Part shown: in pieces, positions 59,506 through 64,000 of the stretch | How the letters are laid out: every line of letters starts with the position of its first letter | Numbering within the stretch: the first letter of the stretch is position 1 | The notes under the pieces: model-generated | Told to the model about the DNA's origin: nothing | The model's input: the letters and a program-made list of their open reading frames with translations, nothing else | The model's database searches: none | Assembly (NCBI GenBank): GCA_916613615.1 | Contig: OU744728.1 | Coordinates: forward strand, 35,424,450 to 35,488,449 | DNA: 64,000 bases | DNA from: Steromphala cineraria | Taxonomy: Eukaryota; Mollusca; Gastropoda; Trochida; Trochidae | Reading direction: 5' to 3' | Made by a program: the position numbers and the translations under genes

Positions 59506-62500
59506 ACACATAAATTGAAGCAAAACATACATCAATCTACGGAAGCTGTCAGCCAATGAAATGTTTGTTATCAAAATATATCAATATATATCAATATCAT
59601 GTATCTAAAACTATGCATAGATTAAAAGTAAGGATGAAACAATTTATTTTAGGATCATGTACAGTTTTTTCTTTTCCTTAATTTTTTAAAAGCATTTATA
59701 TTTTAAAAACGGAGCCCTTCAAAAAATATTTACAGAATTGATAAAGGATTTCTGTTGCTTGTTCCATGGATATTTGCAACAAGGGGACACTACTCGTCCA
59801 ACCTTATTTTCTTTCCACAGCGATGTCATTTATCTAAACCATGCTGCACAATGTAAAAATGTTTGAAACAGCTCAAAAATTATTGTTATCAATCCATTCG
59901 GACAACTTCCTCGGTCTACGGGTGACATTTTACGGCACAGCATACTCGTACAGATTCTCTTTCCTTGACTAAAGAGCTCCTAAGCGAATTGTCAGGAGTC
60001 ATATATTCCAAACATTAACAATAGTGTCGTCTCACCGAGAAGTATCGACTGTTGCAGAAAAATATACATTTTTTAAGTTAAACGTCGCCGTATAGTGACA
60101 ACAAGAAGGTTTGAAGTCGCAGTTATGATCTAAACCGGACAATGACTCAAACGTAATTTGGGAAACTTATCAAAAACAGTTAAAATAACAGTTACGAGTT
60201 GATTATGTTTGTTAGGCTCGATACGAACATATTGTGCCATTTACGTTTGTTTCAAAGCAAAAAATATGTGATGACGAAAAAGGATGGAATCAGAAACAGG
60301 TAGAGAGCACTGACTCTTTTCTGACTTACATTGAAACAAACTACTCGTAATATCTATATATTTATATATACTCTTTTATTTCGCTTTGGGTTGAGAATAG
60401 GTTGTATATTCAGTCCGCATTCGTTATCGATAATAAGGAAAGAAATAAAAAAGGAATGACAAGAGACGAAAATTATTTCAAACATAAAACATATACTAAA
60501 TTCATAGACGTTAATCCTATACATACATAAATTGTATATCAAATCGTTTATTATAGTCTACAATTTGGACTTGTTATCACCTATATCTTGACCCGACCTT
60601 ACTTACACCTACGATCGTTGTAACTGATAAGTTCCGTAGATATCTTTCATTTCGCTATGGGGTGAGACAGTATATACTCAGTCCGCACTTGTTATCGATA
60701 TCGCAAGAAATTTACTACGGAATGCTCCGTTGTCTCTGGGTGCGGTGTATGATATTTAAGCTTACTCGTGTTTTATACCTCAGGGTTCTAAATAGTGTTA
60801 TGAAAACCAGAATAGTGCGAAAAGTAGTGAAGGTTTCATACATAATCTACTTAACTTGAAATATAAGTCAGTTTCGTGTCAGAAATAACAAAGAAAATCA
60901 TTAAACTCACTTCCCTTTAATAATTTACTTATTAATAATATGTTAAATGATAAAACTAGCACTCCTTATTGTCAAATATACTATAAATCACTATACACTT
61001 TCCTTGTCGAGTATAGTCGCTCGTCATAAAATATTCATTTTGCTCAGTGTGAAAAACAAGTACATGTTAATGCCTAAATTTCTAACTTAGTAAACTGTCA
61101 AAAGGATAAAAGCAATTGTCAATTCCCAATATATAGAAAGTGTTACTAAAGGGAATCATACGTGCTTACTATAAACAATACTTCACACAAGCAAATTACA
61201 GATTCATCCCAGGTCAATACAAGAAATCATGTAAATATGAAATGCTATTCCATAACGATGTTTTGCATAATAATGTTATTCTTCGTTTCTGAAGTAACAT
61301 TTGCTCACTTTTCGTCTTGTCTGTTGTTTTTTTTATGTTCTATGTTAATCGTGTTGAATCATATGCATGTTCCTTTGTCCAAATGAAAAATAAGTCATAG
61401 AAACAAATGTCTTGTCCGACCACATATAATGGTCAATCTTACCTTTTTACTTAACTTACTTTACCTAAACTTACTTTGTCTGATTATGTCAATCGATTCC
61501 CTTTAATAGAAAGGGATATAGCTTTATAAGTTCGCTCGCGAATAAAATAAACCTATATATAACGTTTACACATCTCGTTGGAATATTTTTGAACCCGTTA
61601 TGTAATCTTAACTTGGGGTTCTCAATCAAGACGGATATAAAAAACGAATGTCATAACCGACTACGCAGCATGATTAATCGTGATCTATTTTTAAAATTAT
61701 GTTGACATATTTCAAAAAACTTAACCATATAATATTATGATATGTTGTTCCATATCATCTAAATGAACAAAGGCATTTCGCAATCATCGATGACGTTTAG
61801 TACAAACATTCGTCTGTGACTATTTGATTACGAACAAGGTATAAAGTCGTTTTTGAGTTGACCAATCCCTATGTTTGTTTTGTTACCAACGGCGTACATA
61901 CGAATACTCACCTTCTATATGACGTATGGTGTACGAGTTGAGGTCGCCGTGATATACTCCTCTAACAATAAGCTATTGAGTCACATGTTAACACGATTTA
62001 ATGAATAGGGTAACTGCGATGACATTCTTGAGACAAGATATGATTAAGCATTGTTATCATGAAGGAAGTTCCTTTTTATTCACAAGAAGACATCGTTTTA
62101 TGCACGCACTGATCATGTGACTTCAAATGTGCCTAAATGACAACTTTGTATTTACTTATTATTATTTTAAAACCACAGGACAACCAGTTATTTGGCGAGG
62201 AGAAGCAACAGTCTTTGTCTTTTAAACTTATTTATTTCATGAAGATATACAGGAACTGGGGTCAACGAGCTCGTGTGAACCGAGTTTTGTGAAGATCGCT
62301 CCAGCAAAAAAAGATATGAACATGATCATGACAAGAGCAATGTTAGTGGCAATAAGGGGAATCAGACAGTAACGTTATTTCCTAGGCAGTAACTTATTGC
62401 TTAAAAAATTCAGGGACTAAGCTTACTGCCTAGATATTTTTGGGTAAATTCTGCTTATTGCCTTAGGCAGTAGTGCTACTGTCTGAAGACATTTCTATCA

Positions 62501-63771
62501 AAAACATTATCATTCATAGAAGCAGTGAGCAAACATATGTTTTATGGATAGGGAATACACATGTAAAATTCTACCTCAATCTAAAATTGTATTGAACAAG
62601 GGTATAAAAGAATGTTAAAACATTCTGGCCATTATTCAAATAAATAAAAGGAATTAACGTTAATGCCTGATTCTCCTTATTGCTGCTAACAGCAACATAT
62701 AGTGTACATATAATGTCTTTGAATAATATTACAGGCATTATATTGGAAAAAGGTATATTGGTAATGATAGCCACATTAAATACATGTTTGATATGTGCAG
62801 TCAGTATCATTATGACATATTAGTCAAAACGTTTAGTTTCAATTATCAATTGATCTACTGAGTTTAAAAAATCAGATTACGTAACAGTGCTCAAAGTTGG
62901 ATGGCCATATAAGATTATTTCTAATGTAAAACCATTTGTATGATAAAAATTTTTTCGATATAATTAAATCGAACCCAGAACAGACTTATAAGTAATGAAG
63001 TGCGTCCTCAGTGACGTGGCCACTATAACAATCTGTCTTATCAGACATAGGTCTGTTAAATCAGGGACATTATATATAGAGTTCCTGGTTAAATATATCA
63101 ACACTAACATGGCTTCATCCCAACCGCAATCTTTATGTTCATGTTTTACTACATGTGACATTTATATATAATAAATCTTTAATTTTCATGTGCAAAATCG
63201 GAATGAAGTTGAAAGGGGAGAAATTGTTCAACTATCAATTATTTACTATGACAGCAAACCGCTGTGTCTATATATGAATACACAACCGTACAATACATGA
63301 TAAAATGACTATCGATGAATGATATACAATATCACTTATTAATTCAATTGGAATTATATGTACATCATAACTGAAGATGTGGTAAATATAAAGTAATAGG
63401 CTATGGTGAAAAATAGTCGACAACGAAGATATTAGTAAAAATCATAAAGACGTGTCCTCAAGTCCTCGTCAGTTGTCATGTGATTTATTTCACTGAAAAC
63501 TATGGTGAATTATTAAACTCTTTTTCATTTAAGAAAATATTTGTATTTACTCTAGTTTCAAAATGCATTTTTGGAGATCCTAACATTGCTTTTAAAGTGT
63601 TTTCTCTACAATGTATGTGAAAATGTTAATACAGTCTTTAATAAATTATTAGGCGACAGTCAGCCTACATAATATGATCTTTATCTTGAATCAATATAAA
63701 CATATCTTGATAGAGGTAATTCTAATTAAAATACAACATATACATAGCAAAATATGAAAGGGATGTTGTAT
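59506..63771. other. Gene-free stretch
   Basis: No supported gene. A diverged direct repeat is visible at about 60376-60432 and 60646-60700 (shared TTTCGCTWTGGGGTGAGA-like start and CAGTCCGCA core, ending GTTATCGAT). A TAGGCAGTA palindromic phrase recurs near 62384-62476. Confidence 0.45.
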
Positions 63772-63931
63772 TTTTATCCCACCAGTACGTAATACCGTGT
63801 GATACATGCATCGCCCGTCTGTCTGTCTGTCCGTAAAGATTTTATTTCCGGAGCATAACTCAGAAACTATCATAACTAGGTCATTGAAACTTAAAATATA
63901 GATCATGCAAGAAATTTTTTGGGGGATTTTA
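63772..63931 (+). mobile_element. Fragment of a TCCCACCAGT-type GTCC element
   Basis: ATCCCACCAGTACGTAAT is followed by GTCTGTCTGTCTGTCCG and a TTTCCGGAGCATAACTCAGA core. The hairpin/GTCC/core order parallels the other elements, but no tandem array follows. A truncated copy of a third family is inferred. Confidence 0.5.
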
Positions 63932-64000
63932 ATTTTCTTTTGATATTTATTTTTAGTGGTTTAAATTGAAATGGAACATATCATTTCGACAGATAACGTT

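Overview
The window looks like nuclear DNA of a bivalve mollusc. This is inferred from AT-rich sequence, genes with many introns, and abundant elements that begin with an AGCTCATC-type end followed by GTCC-rich DNA and 145-151 bp tandem units, a repeat style known from bivalve genomes. The species cannot be fixed from sequence alone. Only two complete protein-coding genes are visible, plus one transposase-like gene fragment.

1-8.5 kb is gene-free: CRE-like palindromes, degenerate repeats, two tandem-repeat elements of one family in opposite orientation (2760-3450 and 6764-7988), and a TTAA-flanked MITE carrying a nested hairpin. 8.5-22.2 kb (+) is POLDIP2 (polymerase delta-interacting protein 2). 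I resolved it as 11 coding exons joining in frame to 340 residues, with a mitochondrial-type N-terminus, a YccV-like region and a C-terminal ApaG domain. Its introns are full of mobile DNA: a 151-bp-period array (10 units without an indel), a TA-flanked MITE and an 8-bp-TSD MITE in intron 1, nested MITEs in intron 4, a SINE-like scrap in intron 6, and a ten-unit 146-bp array in intron 8. A sister of that last element, with 14 units, lies just past the POLDIP2 poly(A) signal.

25-51 kb is mostly gene-free. It holds a 715-bp element with 31-bp inverted ends (29136-29850), further MITEs, a two-exon FLYWCH zinc-finger/MULE transposase fragment on the minus strand (40.1-41.1 kb), a Tc1 remnant, and a perfect 32-bp-arm hairpin at 46.3 kb. 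51.8-55.7 kb (+) is ANKUB1: two coding exons, 706 residues, two ubiquitin-like domains, ankyrin repeats and a conserved C-terminal block. Its long upstream region repeats the octamer TCGTCTGC. 55.7-64 kb is gene-free apart from a Tc1 remnant interrupted by a MITE with an intact 8-bp target-site duplication, and tandem-element fragments.

POLDIP2 and ANKUB1 have no evident functional link. I see no defence system, CRISPR array, virus or operon. The most interesting signals are in the repeats: each tandem unit carries an inverted pair of nuclear-receptor-like half-sites able to form a hairpin, and the sense-oriented array in POLDIP2 intron 8 presents about ten copies of a splice-acceptor-like sequence.
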